Assembly: GCF_900199185.1 (NCBI RefSeq)
Contig: NZ_OBMI01000004.1
Span: forward strand, 1 to 64,000
Source: Sphingomonas guangdongensis
Lineage (GTDB): Bacteria > Pseudomonadota > Alphaproteobacteria > Sphingomonadales > Sphingomonadaceae
Length of the DNA: 64,000 nt
Reading direction: 5' to 3'
A model generated the notes under the pieces. That model saw only the letters and a program-made list of their open reading frames with translations, made no database searches and had not been told where the DNA came from. Below are positions 1 to 8,526 of the stretch, in pieces (the first letter of the stretch is position 1; every line of letters starts with the position of its first letter). The position numbers and the translations under genes were made by a program.

Positions 1-242
1 AGATCGTCTATCCACCAAGCCCAGGTCAGCCCTGACAGCAGGTAGCCGCTCGCGAAGATGAGGTAGCGGCGTGGCTCCATGCTCGGAAGAAGGAACAGAG
101 CGCTGGCCAGCAACGCGAAGAGCGCACCGCCGACCAGAAGAAAGAGCGAGCCACAGGCGCGGCGTGACCAGGACCAAACGGCACAGAGCCCGGCAAGCTC
201 CATAGCCAGGAGAGCGGCGCAAGCAGAGTAAGTGAAAAGCAC
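1..242 (-). CDS. YnfA/UPF0060-like small membrane protein, 3' end cut by the window
   Basis: A reading frame of 80 codons opens at a GTG (242) with an AAAGGG ribosome site about 10 bases upstream and runs off the left edge. The protein is almost all hydrophobic helix and follows the UPF0060/YnfA pattern: an early E-L-A-G step, a basic loop, a long hydrophobic stretch, and a W-A-W-W-I-D-D end like the W-L-W-L-V-D-G of YnfA. It should be an inner-membrane protein with about four helices; YnfA-like proteins have been linked to small multidrug resistance transporters, but the substrate here is unknown. Recognition is from motif spacing only. Confidence 0.7.
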   Translation of the reverse strand, partial: MLFTYSACAALLAMELAGLCAVWSWSRRACGSLFLLVGGALFALLASALFLLPSMEPRRYLIFASGYLLSGLTWAWWIDD

Positions 243-550
243 CGCTGACAGCCCTTTGCTGGCGACGTGGACGGCGCGCGGAGAGTGGCGCTGGCAGACA
301 GCAGTGCCGGCCTCCTCGACGACGAGGGCCAAACACTTGACAACCAGGGCATAGGGTTTCGAGAGCGAAACCGCTGATCTGCGTAGTGGCGGCATAGCGG
401 AGCCTGGCTCTTCTTCCGCGACGATCAAACGTCCGCGTTCAGGCTAGCATGCCCGTCCGTTCACTATGTCACCACTATGCAAACAGGTGGAATCGGTCTC
501 GAATTGCTACGCCGCGGTGGATAGCTGCGCTGCCACACGAGGATGGTGGC
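243..550. other. Intergenic region, divergent
   Basis: This gap separates the leftward YnfA-like gene from the rightward small membrane gene. It holds a perfect 7-bp stem with an AGAG loop at 355-372 (GGTTTCG/CGAAACC). An in-frame ATG at 449 would extend the next gene leftward, but that extension has no hydrophobic or domain character and the ATG at 551 has a better ribosome site. No RNA gene was recognised. Confidence 0.4.
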
Positions 551-1081
551 ATGGCAGCGTGGTTGAGTCAGCGGCGGGCGGATGTAGCGCTCCGCGCATC
601 CGGCATTCTGCTAGCGTGGCTGGGTTATCTCGCCTTCGCCGAGCTGCTCGATCTTCATGCATCGACGCATCGGGTCATTCTCATTGACCACGCGCTCGCC
701 GCCGTCAGCTTCGTTTCGGTGGGTAGCGGCGGTGCGCTGCTGCTGCTCGGCCGCCATCTGTTCGACGAGGTCGCCGTGAGCGCCCGATGGCGGCCCTGCG
801 CTGACCCGCAGCTGTTCTCCCTTGACGAAGGCACATCCGAGATAATCGATATGAAAGAAGGTCCATTGAGCGTCAGCCGTTCGCCGGACGGCGGTTGGAT
901 CGTCCGCGACTCAGGACGGGTTCCGCGCGGCCGATTTCAGTCCGTCCGAGCCGTGCACGAGTTCGTGCAGGAACGCTGCGACGCTGACTCCACACCGACA
1001 GACGGCAGAGCGGAGCGTCTGCATGGGCGCCTGACGCTCTCCACCAAGCAGTCGGATCGATCTGGTGGCAGCCGTGGCTAA
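551..1081 (+). CDS. Hypothetical protein: two-helix membrane anchor plus short C-terminal domain
   Basis: A 176-residue protein of unknown function. The start is placed at ATG 551, preceded by GAGGATGG. Residues about 15-75 hold two hydrophobic helices ending in the pattern L-L-L-L-G-R-H-L-F-D; residues about 110-150 form a small soluble domain (G-G-W-I-V-R-D-S-G ... G-R-F-Q-S). The same soluble pattern recurs in the 87-residue protein at 2586 and the helix pattern recurs in the next gene, so these look like paralogues. It overlaps the next gene by 17 bases, suggesting co-translation. Confidence 0.55.
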   Translation: MAAWLSQRRADVALRASGILLAWLGYLAFAELLDLHASTHRVILIDHALAAVSFVSVGSGGALLLLGRHLFDEVAVSARWRPCADPQLFSLDEGTSEIIDMKEGPLSVSRSPDGGWIVRDSGRVPRGRFQSVRAVHEFVQERCDADSTPTDGRAERLHGRLTLSTKQSDRSGGSRG

Positions 1082-1460
1082 AGTGCCCGCGCGTCTCTTT
1101 GGCATGTTTATGCTCGCAGCTTCGTGCGGGTCGACCATGATCCACAAGTGGAGTTACGACATCACGCGATCTGAACCGGCTCAGATCGCCGAATTCGCGC
1201 TGGCGTTTCTCACGTTCGTCCTGGCAGCCACCGGCGTGCTGCTGCTGATCCACGGAGTTGCTCTGTTCGACCGCGTACGGGAGAGCAAGCGTGATGAGAC
1301 CGAGCACGACACGTTCTCGCCATGGTCAGTCACGAGATCGGGATCGTCCTTCGACACTCGTCATGCGGCGGCACTGGCGCAGGCGCGGCTCGTGATCGCC
1401 CGGTCGGCTAGGCAACGACGCGGTCCTGCTACACGCCTCCCGCTGGTAACTCGTCGCTGA
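1065..1460 (+). CDS. Hypothetical two-helix membrane protein
   Basis: 131 residues starting at GTG 1065 inside the end of the previous gene. Two hydrophobic stretches lie at about residues 11-25 and 40-65, followed by a charged tail. The second helix ends L-L-L-I-H-G-V-A-L-F-D-R, very like the L-L-L-L-G-R-H-L-F-D of its upstream neighbour. It ends 12 bases before the CorA-type gene, so the three may form one transcript. No known domain was recognised; the arginine-rich tail may be poorly conserved. Confidence 0.5.
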   Translation: MAAVAKVPARLFGMFMLAASCGSTMIHKWSYDITRSEPAQIAEFALAFLTFVLAATGVLLLIHGVALFDRVRESKRDETEHDTFSPWSVTRSGSSFDTRHAAALAQARLVIARSARQRRGPATRLPLVTRR

Positions 1461-1472
1461 GCTGCCTCGCAG

Positions 1473-2441
1473 ATGCCGGTCGTAGCGGCCTTCCTCTACC
1501 GTCACGGGCAACGGGTACGTCCGATTGCGATCAGCGAGCAGGCCTTCTGCCCGAGCGACCGCTCCGAGTTCGTATGGATCGGCTTAACCGAGCCGTGCGC
1601 CGATGAGCTGGAGGCGCTGCGCCAGATCTACGGCCTTCATCCGCTCGCCGTCGAGGACTCGCTCAAGGATGATCAGCGCCCGAAGGTCGACGTGTTCGGC
1701 GACCAGCTGTTCGTCATTGGGCGGACTGCGCATCTGTGCGACGGAACGATCGTCTACGGCCAGACGGCCGCGTTCCTGGGCCACAGCCACATCATCACCG
1801 TCCGGCAGGGCTCGACCCGGTCGCACCTGCCGCTGCGCGAGCATCTGGAGGGTGCGCCCGACCTGCTCGGCAAAGGCGGTGACTATGTGCTGCACGCGGT
1901 GCTCGACTTCATCGTCGACGGCTATCTGCCGCTGATGAGCGCGCTGGAGGAGGAGGTCGCGGCGATGGAGCAGCGAATGCTCGACACGTTCCTCGACCGG
2001 GCGGAGATCGCCCGGATCTTCGCTCTGCGCCGTGATCTGCTCCGCTTTGATCGGATACTCGGACCGATGGAGGAAGTCGCCCGCAAGCTGGCGAAGAACG
2101 ACCTGCCGTGCATCGACGCGGAGGCGCGTCACTATTTTCGCGACGTGCTGGACCATGTCCGCCGCGTCGAGGCAATGGCGAGCGGCCTGCGCGACCTGCT
2201 CACCTCCGTGTTCGAGTTCAGCAACCTCATCGAGCAGCAGCGCACCGGCGCCATCACGCGTCAGCTTGCCGCTTGGGCGGCGATCCTGGCGGTTCCGACG
2301 GCGATTGCCGGCATCTACGGCATGAACTTTGAGCACATGCCAGAGCTCGGCAGCGCCTATGGCTATCCCGTCACGCTTGTCGTCATCCTGGCGACTTGCG
2401 CGGCGCTCTACTGGCGGTTCCGACGCGCGCGCTGGCTGTAG
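1473..2441 (+). CDS. corA: CorA-family divalent cation transporter
   Basis: 322 residues, the usual size of CorA/ZntB proteins. The N-terminal two thirds is a soluble alpha/beta plus long-helix domain; the C-terminus holds two transmembrane helices (about residues 260-285 and 297-316) with the family signature G-M-N-F between them, which forms the pore-mouth loop. CorA pentamers carry Mg2+ and Co2+ through the inner membrane; ZntB relatives carry Zn2+, and the two cannot be separated here. It starts at ATG 1473 directly after a small membrane gene. No Mg-sensing leader was recognised upstream. Confidence 0.88.
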   Translation: MPVVAAFLYRHGQRVRPIAISEQAFCPSDRSEFVWIGLTEPCADELEALRQIYGLHPLAVEDSLKDDQRPKVDVFGDQLFVIGRTAHLCDGTIVYGQTAAFLGHSHIITVRQGSTRSHLPLREHLEGAPDLLGKGGDYVLHAVLDFIVDGYLPLMSALEEEVAAMEQRMLDTFLDRAEIARIFALRRDLLRFDRILGPMEEVARKLAKNDLPCIDAEARHYFRDVLDHVRRVEAMASGLRDLLTSVFEFSNLIEQQRTGAITRQLAAWAAILAVPTAIAGIYGMNFEHMPELGSAYGYPVTLVVILATCAALYWRFRRARWL

Positions 2442-2585
2442 GCGCTGAAATGCGACGAAATGCGCCGCACGCTACGGCGTCACTATGCGCTTTTCGGAAA
2501 TTGATCTCGAAAGGCTATGTCGTCGCCCGTACCTCAGCCAATGCGAGCGCAGGACGCTTGTCCATGGAAGGCTTGAGAAGGCGAC

Positions 2586-2849
2586 ATGTCGTTTGAACCC
2601 AGTTCGGAGCCCGACGAACGCGGGACGGTGATTTACGTCGGACAGGACCTGGCCGGCCACTGGCTGGTTCAGGATAGCGGCGGCAAGCTGGAGGGACGGT
2701 TCGTCTCGCGCAGCGCCGCCCTGAGCTTCGCGGAAGCGGAGCGCCAAATTTATCATGCGAGCGTCGAGATGGCGCCGATGCCGCTGGTGCCGCTCGTGTC
2801 CTTCGATCCCGTCCCTGCGGCCGAGCGCGCCGTAGCACGCGCCGCCTGA
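2586..2849 (+). CDS. Hypothetical small soluble protein
   Basis: 87 residues, start ATG 2586. The core (residues about 14-55) has G-H-W-L-V-Q-D-S-G-G followed by E-G-R-F and an alanine-rich helix. The same arrangement occurs in the C-terminal domain of the protein at 551-1081. This is probably a small beta-beta-alpha domain of unknown role, similar in style to DUF2188-like proteins. It lies 12 bases upstream of the methyltransferase-like gene. Confidence 0.55.
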   Translation: MSFEPSSEPDERGTVIYVGQDLAGHWLVQDSGGKLEGRFVSRSAALSFAEAERQIYHASVEMAPMPLVPLVSFDPVPAAERAVARAA

Positions 2850-2861
2850 GGAGTTTCCCCG

Positions 2862-3380
2862 ATGATCGTACGACTGAAATCGGCCGCGGCGCTGGCGCGC
2901 CGCTCGGCTCGCTCGTCGCAACGACCCGTCTCGCTGAGCGACCGATCCGTTCGCTCGGACCCGCGCTGGCCGGAGATCACGGCAACATTGGCGACCCTGC
3001 GTGACCGACGCCGCCATGCCATCCGCATCGTCGATGCCGACTGCGGACGCGGTGCACTGCTGATCGCAGTGGCGCGCTACGCCCGCACGCTCGGCTTCAC
3101 GGCCATCGAGGGCAGAGGGATCGATGGATCGCCCGCACTGATCGGCGCTGCGCGCACTGCCGCTGCGCGCCTGCACGATCCGGCGATCGGCCTATCGTTC
3201 GAGTGCGCGGACCTGCTCACCGCCCTATCCGCGGAGGCGGAGCTGCCGGCCGACATCGTGCTGTGGAACGGCAGCGTGCACGCGGGCCATCGCAGCGATA
3301 TAGCGGCAGCCTTGGCCGGCTCCGGCGACCGTGTGATCGGCGACCCATCGACATCGTCTAGCGACAGGCACGCCGCATGA
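2862..3380 (+). CDS. Small SAM-methyltransferase-like protein
   Basis: 172 residues. Residues about 54-70 (R-I-V-D-A-D-C-G-R-G-A-L-L) match the glycine-rich motif I that binds S-adenosylmethionine in class I methyltransferases, and an acidic turn (G-R-G-I-D-G-S) sits where the ribose-binding acid is expected; D-I-V-L-W-N-G may be motif IV. The protein is short and lacks a clear C-terminal half, so it may be a reduced or inactive member. Substrate is unknown. Its stop overlaps the start of the next small membrane gene. Confidence 0.55.
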   Translation: MIVRLKSAAALARRSARSSQRPVSLSDRSVRSDPRWPEITATLATLRDRRRHAIRIVDADCGRGALLIAVARYARTLGFTAIEGRGIDGSPALIGAARTAAARLHDPAIGLSFECADLLTALSAEAELPADIVLWNGSVHAGHRSDIAAALAGSGDRVIGDPSTSSSDRHAA

Positions 3381-3622
3381 CCGCGCGGGATCTCCGGTGG
3401 CGGATCGGCGGCTTCGCGCTGACGGGCGGCTCCTGTGTCGCGGCGCTGGCGCTCGATGCCAGGCCGGTCACCTTGCCCCTCTTCCTGCTGGCGCTGCTCG
3501 GGCTGCCTTTGATGATCCACGGCAAGCGGGTGGCGCAACTGTTTCGTGCCGAGCGCCGTGGTCACTGCCACACTGCCGAGGCCGTTCATGCCGCGCGCGT
3601 GCGGCGGCAGGGCAGGCGATGA
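3377..3622 (+). CDS. Hypothetical two-helix membrane protein
   Basis: 81 residues starting at ATG 3377 in an ATGA overlap with the previous stop. Two hydrophobic helices (about residues 10-26 and 31-48) are followed by a basic tail. The end of helix two, L-M-I-H-G-K-R-V-A-Q-L-F, resembles the same position in the proteins at 551 and 1065. The gene's own stop overlaps the start of lysA (ATGA at 3619), so translation is probably coupled. Function unknown. Confidence 0.5.
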   Translation: MTARDLRWRIGGFALTGGSCVAALALDARPVTLPLFLLALLGLPLMIHGKRVAQLFRAERRGHCHTAEAVHAARVRRQGRR

Positions 3623-4887
3623 CCGGCATGGCGCAGGACAGCATGGCAACTGGGCCGCGCTTCTTCGACTATCGGAACGGAACGCTCTTCGCGGAGGACG
3701 TCTCGCTTACCCGGATCGCCGAGGCGGTCGGAACGCCGGTCCACGTCTATTCGGCAGGCGCACTCCGGCACGCCGCAGACGAGTTCAGGGCGGCGGTTCG
3801 TCACCTGCCGGGCGCGCGTACCGCCTTCGCGGTCAAGGCGAACCCGAACACGGCGGTCCTCCGCCTCCTTGCCGAACGCGGCTACGGCGCCGACATCGTA
3901 TCGGGAGGCGAGCTGCGCCGGGCGCTCGATGCGGGCATGGAACCCGCCGGGATCGTCTTCTCGGGCGTTGGGAAGACCGATCGGGAACTTTCCGACGCGC
4001 TGGAGGCGCGGATCGGCCAGTTCAATCTGGAGCTGGAAGAGGAGGGCGAAGTGCTCGCCCGCCTGGCGCACGGACGCGGCGTGCGAGCCCCGTCGCTGCT
4101 GCGCGTCAATCCCGACGTCGACGCCGGAACTCATGGCAAAATCTCGACGGGAAAGCGGGAGAACAAGTTCGGCGTGGCCATCGCTGAGGCCCCGGCGATG
4201 TACGACCGGCTCGCCCAGCTGGACGGGCTCGACCTTCGCGGCGTCGCGCTCCACATCGGCAGCCAGCTGAGCGACCTTGCGCCGCTCGAAGCCGCCTACC
4301 GCCGGATCGGCGAGTTGGTTTTCGAACTTCGCCGGCGCGGTCACACGATCACGCGCGTCGACCTCGGCGGTGGGCTTGGCATTCCCTACCATCTGCAGGA
4401 TCGGGTGCCATCACCCGCCGCCTATGGAGCAATGGTAGCTCGCGTGACGAGGGAGTGGAACGTCGGTCTGACGTTTGAACCAGGCCGCGTCGTTGCTGGT
4501 GCCGCCGGGATCCTGCTCACCCGCGTGATCTGGGTGAAGCTGGGTGCCACTCACCCCTTTATCATCGTCGATGCGGCCATGAACGACTTGGCGCGTCCGG
4601 CGCTCTATGGCGCTCACCACCGCTTCTCCGCGGTGAGCGCCGGTCGCGAATCCATGGAGGCAACAATCGCAGGCCCGGTGTGCGAGACCGGTGACACCTT
4701 CGGCGTCGGGCAGGCCATCGACCGGGTCCGGCGCGGCGACTTGGCGGTGTTCCACACCACGGGCGCATACGGCGCCGCGATGGCATCAAGCTACAATTGT
4801 CGGCCGCTCTCTCCCCAGGTGCTGGTTGACGGCGCTGACTTCACGGTTGTTGGCGACCGGATGCTACCGGCTGAGTTGGTGGCGTAG
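3619..4887 (+). CDS. lysA: Diaminopimelate decarboxylase-like, fold III PLP enzyme
   Basis: 422 residues, standard length. Members convert meso-diaminopimelate to L-lysine and CO2 with pyridoxal phosphate. Visible family marks are A-V-K-A-N (the PLP lysine, about residue 75), H-I-G-S-Q, the phosphate-binding G-G-G-L-G-I, E-P-G-R near the middle of the C-terminal half, and C-E-T-G-D-T, the usual C-E-S-G-D dimer-interface cysteine region with a Thr. Start ATG 3619 overlaps the upstream stop. Other fold III decarboxylases (ornithine, carboxynorspermidine) are less likely. The gene stands among small unknowns rather than other lysine genes, so it may be a second copy. Confidence 0.85.
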   Translation: MTGMAQDSMATGPRFFDYRNGTLFAEDVSLTRIAEAVGTPVHVYSAGALRHAADEFRAAVRHLPGARTAFAVKANPNTAVLRLLAERGYGADIVSGGELRRALDAGMEPAGIVFSGVGKTDRELSDALEARIGQFNLELEEEGEVLARLAHGRGVRAPSLLRVNPDVDAGTHGKISTGKRENKFGVAIAEAPAMYDRLAQLDGLDLRGVALHIGSQLSDLAPLEAAYRRIGELVFELRRRGHTITRVDLGGGLGIPYHLQDRVPSPAAYGAMVARVTREWNVGLTFEPGRVVAGAAGILLTRVIWVKLGATHPFIIVDAAMNDLARPALYGAHHRFSAVSAGRESMEATIAGPVCETGDTFGVGQAIDRVRRGDLAVFHTTGAYGAAMASSYNCRPLSPQVLVDGADFTVVGDRMLPAELVA

Positions 4888-5202
4888 GCGCTACAAGCGA
4901 CCTTGATGAACGAGCGGCAGATATTAGGTGCCGTGGCATGCCGCTACAATGACCGCATTTGGGTCAAAACACGCGGCAGGACGGGTGTGCGGGGCTGCTG
5001 CTGCACGATTGCCTTAGTGCCAGCATAACCTAAGAGAGTAAGGCGCAGTGACGGAGTCAAGGAGCACAGCTTCGTCGAATTTCGATACCGCAAGGCGGTC
5101 GTGCTGGACGAGCGCCACTACTGCAGAGCGATAGTTGGAGGAGTTGGTCATCTCGGGGAAGGCCGGCGGACCGGAGGTGCAGCTCGGCGTGAGTGACGCA
5201 CC
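4888..5202. other. Intergenic region before the glycosyltransferase operon
   Basis: 315 bases with no convincing gene. It should contain the terminator of lysA and the promoter of the four-gene operon that begins at 5203, but no clear hairpin with a T-run or sigma-70 boxes was seen. A GGAGG occurs at 5173, too far from the TTG at 5203 to be its ribosome site. Short open frames here have no recognisable content. Confidence 0.4.
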
Positions 5203-6207
5203 TTGCTGAGCGAAGGCCCTCTCGCGATCGCCGTTCCGGTGCGCAATGAGGTTGAGCTACTGCCGCGCTTTTTGCGTGCTTTAGCAAAGCAGCGCGACGC
5301 TGGTCCGGTAACGCTCGCCGTCTTCTTCGACGATTGTGACGACGGCAGCGAGGCGCTGGTTGCCTCGTTTAAGCTGCCGTTCGCCGTCGTTACCGACTGC
5401 GCACGCATGGGCGGACGACCTAACGCCGGGCGCGCCCGCCGACGCGCGATGGCGTTGGCGATGGAAGCGGTGCCCGGCGGCGCGCTGCTGACCACCGATG
5501 CCGACAGCGCTCCCGCACCGGACTGGATCGCCGCATTTCGACGTGGCCTGGCGCAGGCGGATGTGGTTGCGGGACGGATCTTGACTGACGCCGGGCAGGA
5601 CTCACCGACGCAGGGGCGACTTGGACGTTATTACGATCGGCTCCACACACTGCGGCGCGCGCTCGATCCGGTCGCATGGGAGGCGCCGCACACCCATCAC
5701 TGGGGTAGCGCGGCGAGCCTCGCCATCCGGGCCGACGTCTATCAAGCGGTCGGCGGCTTCGCGGATATGGCGAGCGGCGAGGACGCGGCGCTGCTCGACG
5801 CCGCCGCGCGGGGCGGCTGGCGCCTCCGGCGCGACGCGGACGTGCGCGTCACCACTTCATCGCGCCGCACCGGGCGGGTGCCCGGCGGCTTCGCGGCGGC
5901 CCTGTCTGCGTGGGACGATGATCGCGTGGTGCCGACCGTGACGCACCCGGCGGACGAGGCATGGCGCTACACGCAGCACGCGCAGGCCCGGGCGCTTCAC
6001 GGCGGGAAGAGGTTCGAGGCGCTCGCCGACACGCTGCGCCTGTCACTGGCCGAGGTGGAACAAGTCGCCGCAGAGTGCCGCAACGGCGAAGCGTTCGCCG
6101 CGCGGATCGTGGGCGCACCGCCAGGCGGCATGCGGCAGGTTTCGCTCGCCCAGGCCGAGCAACTGCTTGGCGCGCTCGAGGGCGAGCCACTGGAGGTGGT
6201 CGCGTGA
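5203..6207 (+). CDS. Family 2 glycosyltransferase
   Basis: 334 residues. Residues 6-20 give the first Rossmann-like strand (A-I-A-V-P-V-R-N-E), typical of GT-A, family 2 enzymes. T-T-D-A-D-S supplies the metal/nucleotide-sugar D-x-D, and E-D-A-A-L-L-D-A matches the E-D motif with the catalytic acid; H-W-G-S-A-A-S sits at the acceptor loop. A C-terminal extension of about 90 residues is unassigned. The likely start is TTG 5203 because earlier codons break the first strand; its ribosome site is weak. First gene of a GTGA-linked operon with 6204, 7184 and 7822. The sugar and acceptor are unknown. Confidence 0.82.
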   Translation: MLSEGPLAIAVPVRNEVELLPRFLRALAKQRDAGPVTLAVFFDDCDDGSEALVASFKLPFAVVTDCARMGGRPNAGRARRRAMALAMEAVPGGALLTTDADSAPAPDWIAAFRRGLAQADVVAGRILTDAGQDSPTQGRLGRYYDRLHTLRRALDPVAWEAPHTHHWGSAASLAIRADVYQAVGGFADMASGEDAALLDAAARGGWRLRRDADVRVTTSSRRTGRVPGGFAAALSAWDDDRVVPTVTHPADEAWRYTQHAQARALHGGKRFEALADTLRLSLAEVEQVAAECRNGEAFAARIVGAPPGGMRQVSLAQAEQLLGALEGEPLEVVA

Positions 6208-7187
6208 GCGCGCCACTGACCCGCGGCGACGTCGCGGCGCTCACCGCGCGCCTTTCCCGATTGGACGATCCGTCCGACAATGCGGCGCTGCTCGCCCTCC
6301 TGCGCGTCCTCTACGATGTGGGTCGCCGCGATCTGCCGCTCGGCCGCTTGTTCGAGGGGCACGTCGATGCGCTCCAGATCATCGCGCGATACGGTACCGA
6401 GCAGCAGCGCGCGGGCGTGGAGGCTGCCGCATTCGACGGAGCGGCGTTCGGGGTGTGGAACGCTGACCGTCCGGGCGAGCCAACGCAGCTGCGGAACGGA
6501 CGGCTGCACGGCAGCAAGGCATTCGCCTCGGGCGCAGGGGTACTCAGCCACGCGCTGATTTCGGTCGATGCGGACGGCGGACGCCAGCTGCTTCTGATCG
6601 ACCTTGCGGCAACGCCGCCGACGATCGATCGCACTTGGTGGCGCGTCACCGGCATGCAGCGGTCGGAGACGCACCTCGTCTCATGGAACGATCAGGCGCT
6701 GCCCGCCGAGGCGGTGATCGGTGCGCCCGGCGACTACGTACGCGAGCCGTGGTTCAGCGGCGGTGCGATCCGCTTCGCCGCGGTGCAGGCGGGCGGCATC
6801 GCGGCAGTGGTGAACGGCGTGCGCGATCACCTGACCGCACAGGACCGCGCCGGCGACCCGCACCAGCGCGCACGCCTTGCCGAGCTGTACCTCGCGGCGC
6901 AGTCTGCTGCCGACGCAGTGGCGCGGGCGGCGGCGGGCTGGTCCACCCGGGACGTGCCGCGCACGCTGGCGCTGGTCGCGGCGGCACGGGCCGCGGTCTA
7001 TGCAGCGGGCGAGCGAGTGCTGGCGCTCGCGCCCGCGGCAGTCGGCGTGCAGGCGATGTTCATCGACCATCCCTTGAGCGGGCAACTGACCGATCTGTCC
7101 ACCTACCTGCGTCAGCCTGCGCCCGACCTCCAACGCGATCGGCTGGGGGAGGCGGTGGCCTCGGCGCTGGTCGCGCCCGAGCTGTGA
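6204..7187 (+). CDS. Acyl-CoA dehydrogenase-like flavoprotein
   Basis: 327 residues, shorter than the usual 380-400 of acyl-CoA dehydrogenases. Similarity covers the N-terminal helices, the middle beta domain (G-V-W-N and L-H-G-S-K-A-F-A-S-G-A-G, like the flavin-loop region) and the C-terminal helical bundle. The start GTG 6204 overlaps the glycosyltransferase stop. Family members oxidise acyl-CoA thioesters with FAD, but the compact size and the neighbours suggest it oxidises, or only binds, an intermediate of the operon's product rather than working in fatty-acid degradation. The catalytic glutamate could not be placed with confidence. Confidence 0.72.
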   Translation: MSAPLTRGDVAALTARLSRLDDPSDNAALLALLRVLYDVGRRDLPLGRLFEGHVDALQIIARYGTEQQRAGVEAAAFDGAAFGVWNADRPGEPTQLRNGRLHGSKAFASGAGVLSHALISVDADGGRQLLLIDLAATPPTIDRTWWRVTGMQRSETHLVSWNDQALPAEAVIGAPGDYVREPWFSGGAIRFAAVQAGGIAAVVNGVRDHLTAQDRAGDPHQRARLAELYLAAQSAADAVARAAAGWSTRDVPRTLALVAAARAAVYAAGERVLALAPAAVGVQAMFIDHPLSGQLTDLSTYLRQPAPDLQRDRLGEAVASALVAPEL

Positions 7188-7825
7188 CGCTGCGTTTCCG
7201 CCGGTTACTGGTAATCGCGCCTCATCCCGATGACGAGGCGATCGCGGCCTGGTCCTTGATGCGGCGCGCGCGGCGGTGCGGTGCGCGGGTCGAGGTGGTG
7301 GTGGTGAGCGACGGCGGTGCCTCGCACCCGAACAGCCGAAGCTGGCCGCGCGGGCGACTGGTGGTCGAGCGGCGGCTGGAAGTGCGCCGCGTGCTGCGGA
7401 CGATTGGCGTCGGATGTGCGAGTGTGGCGTTCCTGAACCTGCCTGATGGAGCACTGACCAGTCACCTCGCGGTGCTACGACGGTCACTCGCGCGAGCACT
7501 CGCCCGGTCAGGCGCGGATGTGGTGATCTCGCCGGTACCGCACGACGCCCACGCCGACCATCGCGCGGTCGCCGCGGCGCTCGCCGGCGTGCGGGGTCGC
7601 GGCGAGCGTCGGATGGGCTACAGCGTCTGGCCGGAAGGAGCGGCTCGCTCGCTCGGCCACCTGGTGTTGCCGCTGACCTCCGGTGAGGTGCAGCAGAAGC
7701 GCGCCGCGATCCGCCGCTACCGCACGCAGGCGGGGCGCATCACCGATGCCGAAGCGGGCTTTGCAATGACTCACCGCCACCTCAACGCGTTCGCGCGTCC
7801 GACCGAACGGTTCGCACGCCTGTGA
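7184..7825 (+). CDS. PIG-L family N-deacetylase
   Basis: 213 residues starting at GTG 7184 in a GTGA overlap. The N-terminus carries A-P-H-P-D-D-E-A, the zinc-binding and catalytic motif of PIG-L/LmbE proteins, and H-A-D-H near residue 122 supplies the third metal ligand. These enzymes remove acetyl groups from N-acetylglucosamine conjugates (GlcNAc-PI, mycothiol, bacillithiol and antibiotic precursors). Next to a glycosyltransferase, the natural inference is that it deacetylates the sugar transferred by the first gene's product; that is not shown by the sequence. Confidence 0.87.
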   Translation: MTLRFRRLLVIAPHPDDEAIAAWSLMRRARRCGARVEVVVVSDGGASHPNSRSWPRGRLVVERRLEVRRVLRTIGVGCASVAFLNLPDGALTSHLAVLRRSLARALARSGADVVISPVPHDAHADHRAVAAALAGVRGRGERRMGYSVWPEGAARSLGHLVLPLTSGEVQQKRAAIRRYRTQAGRITDAEAGFAMTHRHLNAFARPTERFARL

Positions 7826-8412
7826 CGCGCGCGATCGATCTCGACGGCTTCGAAGCCAAGTTCACCGGGAGCGACGATCCCTGGTCGACCTGGACCGCTC
7901 ATGACGAGGCAGTGAAGCGGCGCGCGATCATCCACGCGCTCGGGCCTGGCCCGCTGGGACGGGTACTGGAGCTGGGCGCGGGCAATGGCTCGAACAGCCG
8001 GTCAATCGCCTTCCGCACCCTGCGCCTCGACGCGACGGAGGCGACGGAGAAGGGCACCGCGCTGGTCGAGCGCGCGGTTGCCGCGCAGCCGCGCGCCCGA
8101 GCGCTGCAGCTCGCCGTCCCCGAGGAGCCGCCGCGCACTGTTTACGACGCGATCGTGGTGGCGGAGCTGCTCTACTACCTCGATCCACGCGACATGCGGG
8201 CGCTGGCCCGACAGGTTGCGCGATGTCTGCGCCCCGGCGGCACGCTCGTGCTCGCGCACCATCGCATCACCTTCTACGATTTCGTGCAGCATGCCGCGGG
8301 CATTCAAGACCGCTTCCTTGCTGAAACAGGCATGAGTTGGACCCGCAGCGTCGCTCGACGGACCGGCCGATGGGAAGTCTGGCGCTGCACGCCGCTCGGA
8401 CGAAGCCGATAG
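7822..8412 (+). CDS. NodS-like SAM-dependent methyltransferase
   Basis: 196 residues, start GTG 7822 overlapping the deacetylase stop. Motif I is V-L-E-L-G-A-G-N-G (about residue 46), a basic acidic-ribose step follows, and Y-D-A-I-V-V-A-E-L-L-Y-Y-L forms motif IV and the following helix. The D-D-P-W opening resembles the NodS group, rhizobial enzymes that N-methylate the deacetylated end of chitooligosaccharides. Position directly after a deacetylase supports N- or O-methylation of the same molecule. Last gene of the operon. Confidence 0.8.
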   Translation: MTRAIDLDGFEAKFTGSDDPWSTWTAHDEAVKRRAIIHALGPGPLGRVLELGAGNGSNSRSIAFRTLRLDATEATEKGTALVERAVAAQPRARALQLAVPEEPPRTVYDAIVVAELLYYLDPRDMRALARQVARCLRPGGTLVLAHHRITFYDFVQHAAGIQDRFLAETGMSWTRSVARRTGRWEVWRCTPLGRSR

Positions 8413-8526
8413 CGCCGTGAGACCCCGGTGGATCGCTTGCTGACCTCCGTCCGTCATGCGGCGCGGATTTGCAGTCCCACCAGTTATTTCGGTTTTCATC
8501 GATGATCAGCACTGTACTATCGGTGC

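Noticed and set aside
449-550. Upstream extension of the first rightward gene to ATG 449
   Set aside because: The extra 34 residues lack hydrophobic or domain character and ATG 551 has a better ribosome site.
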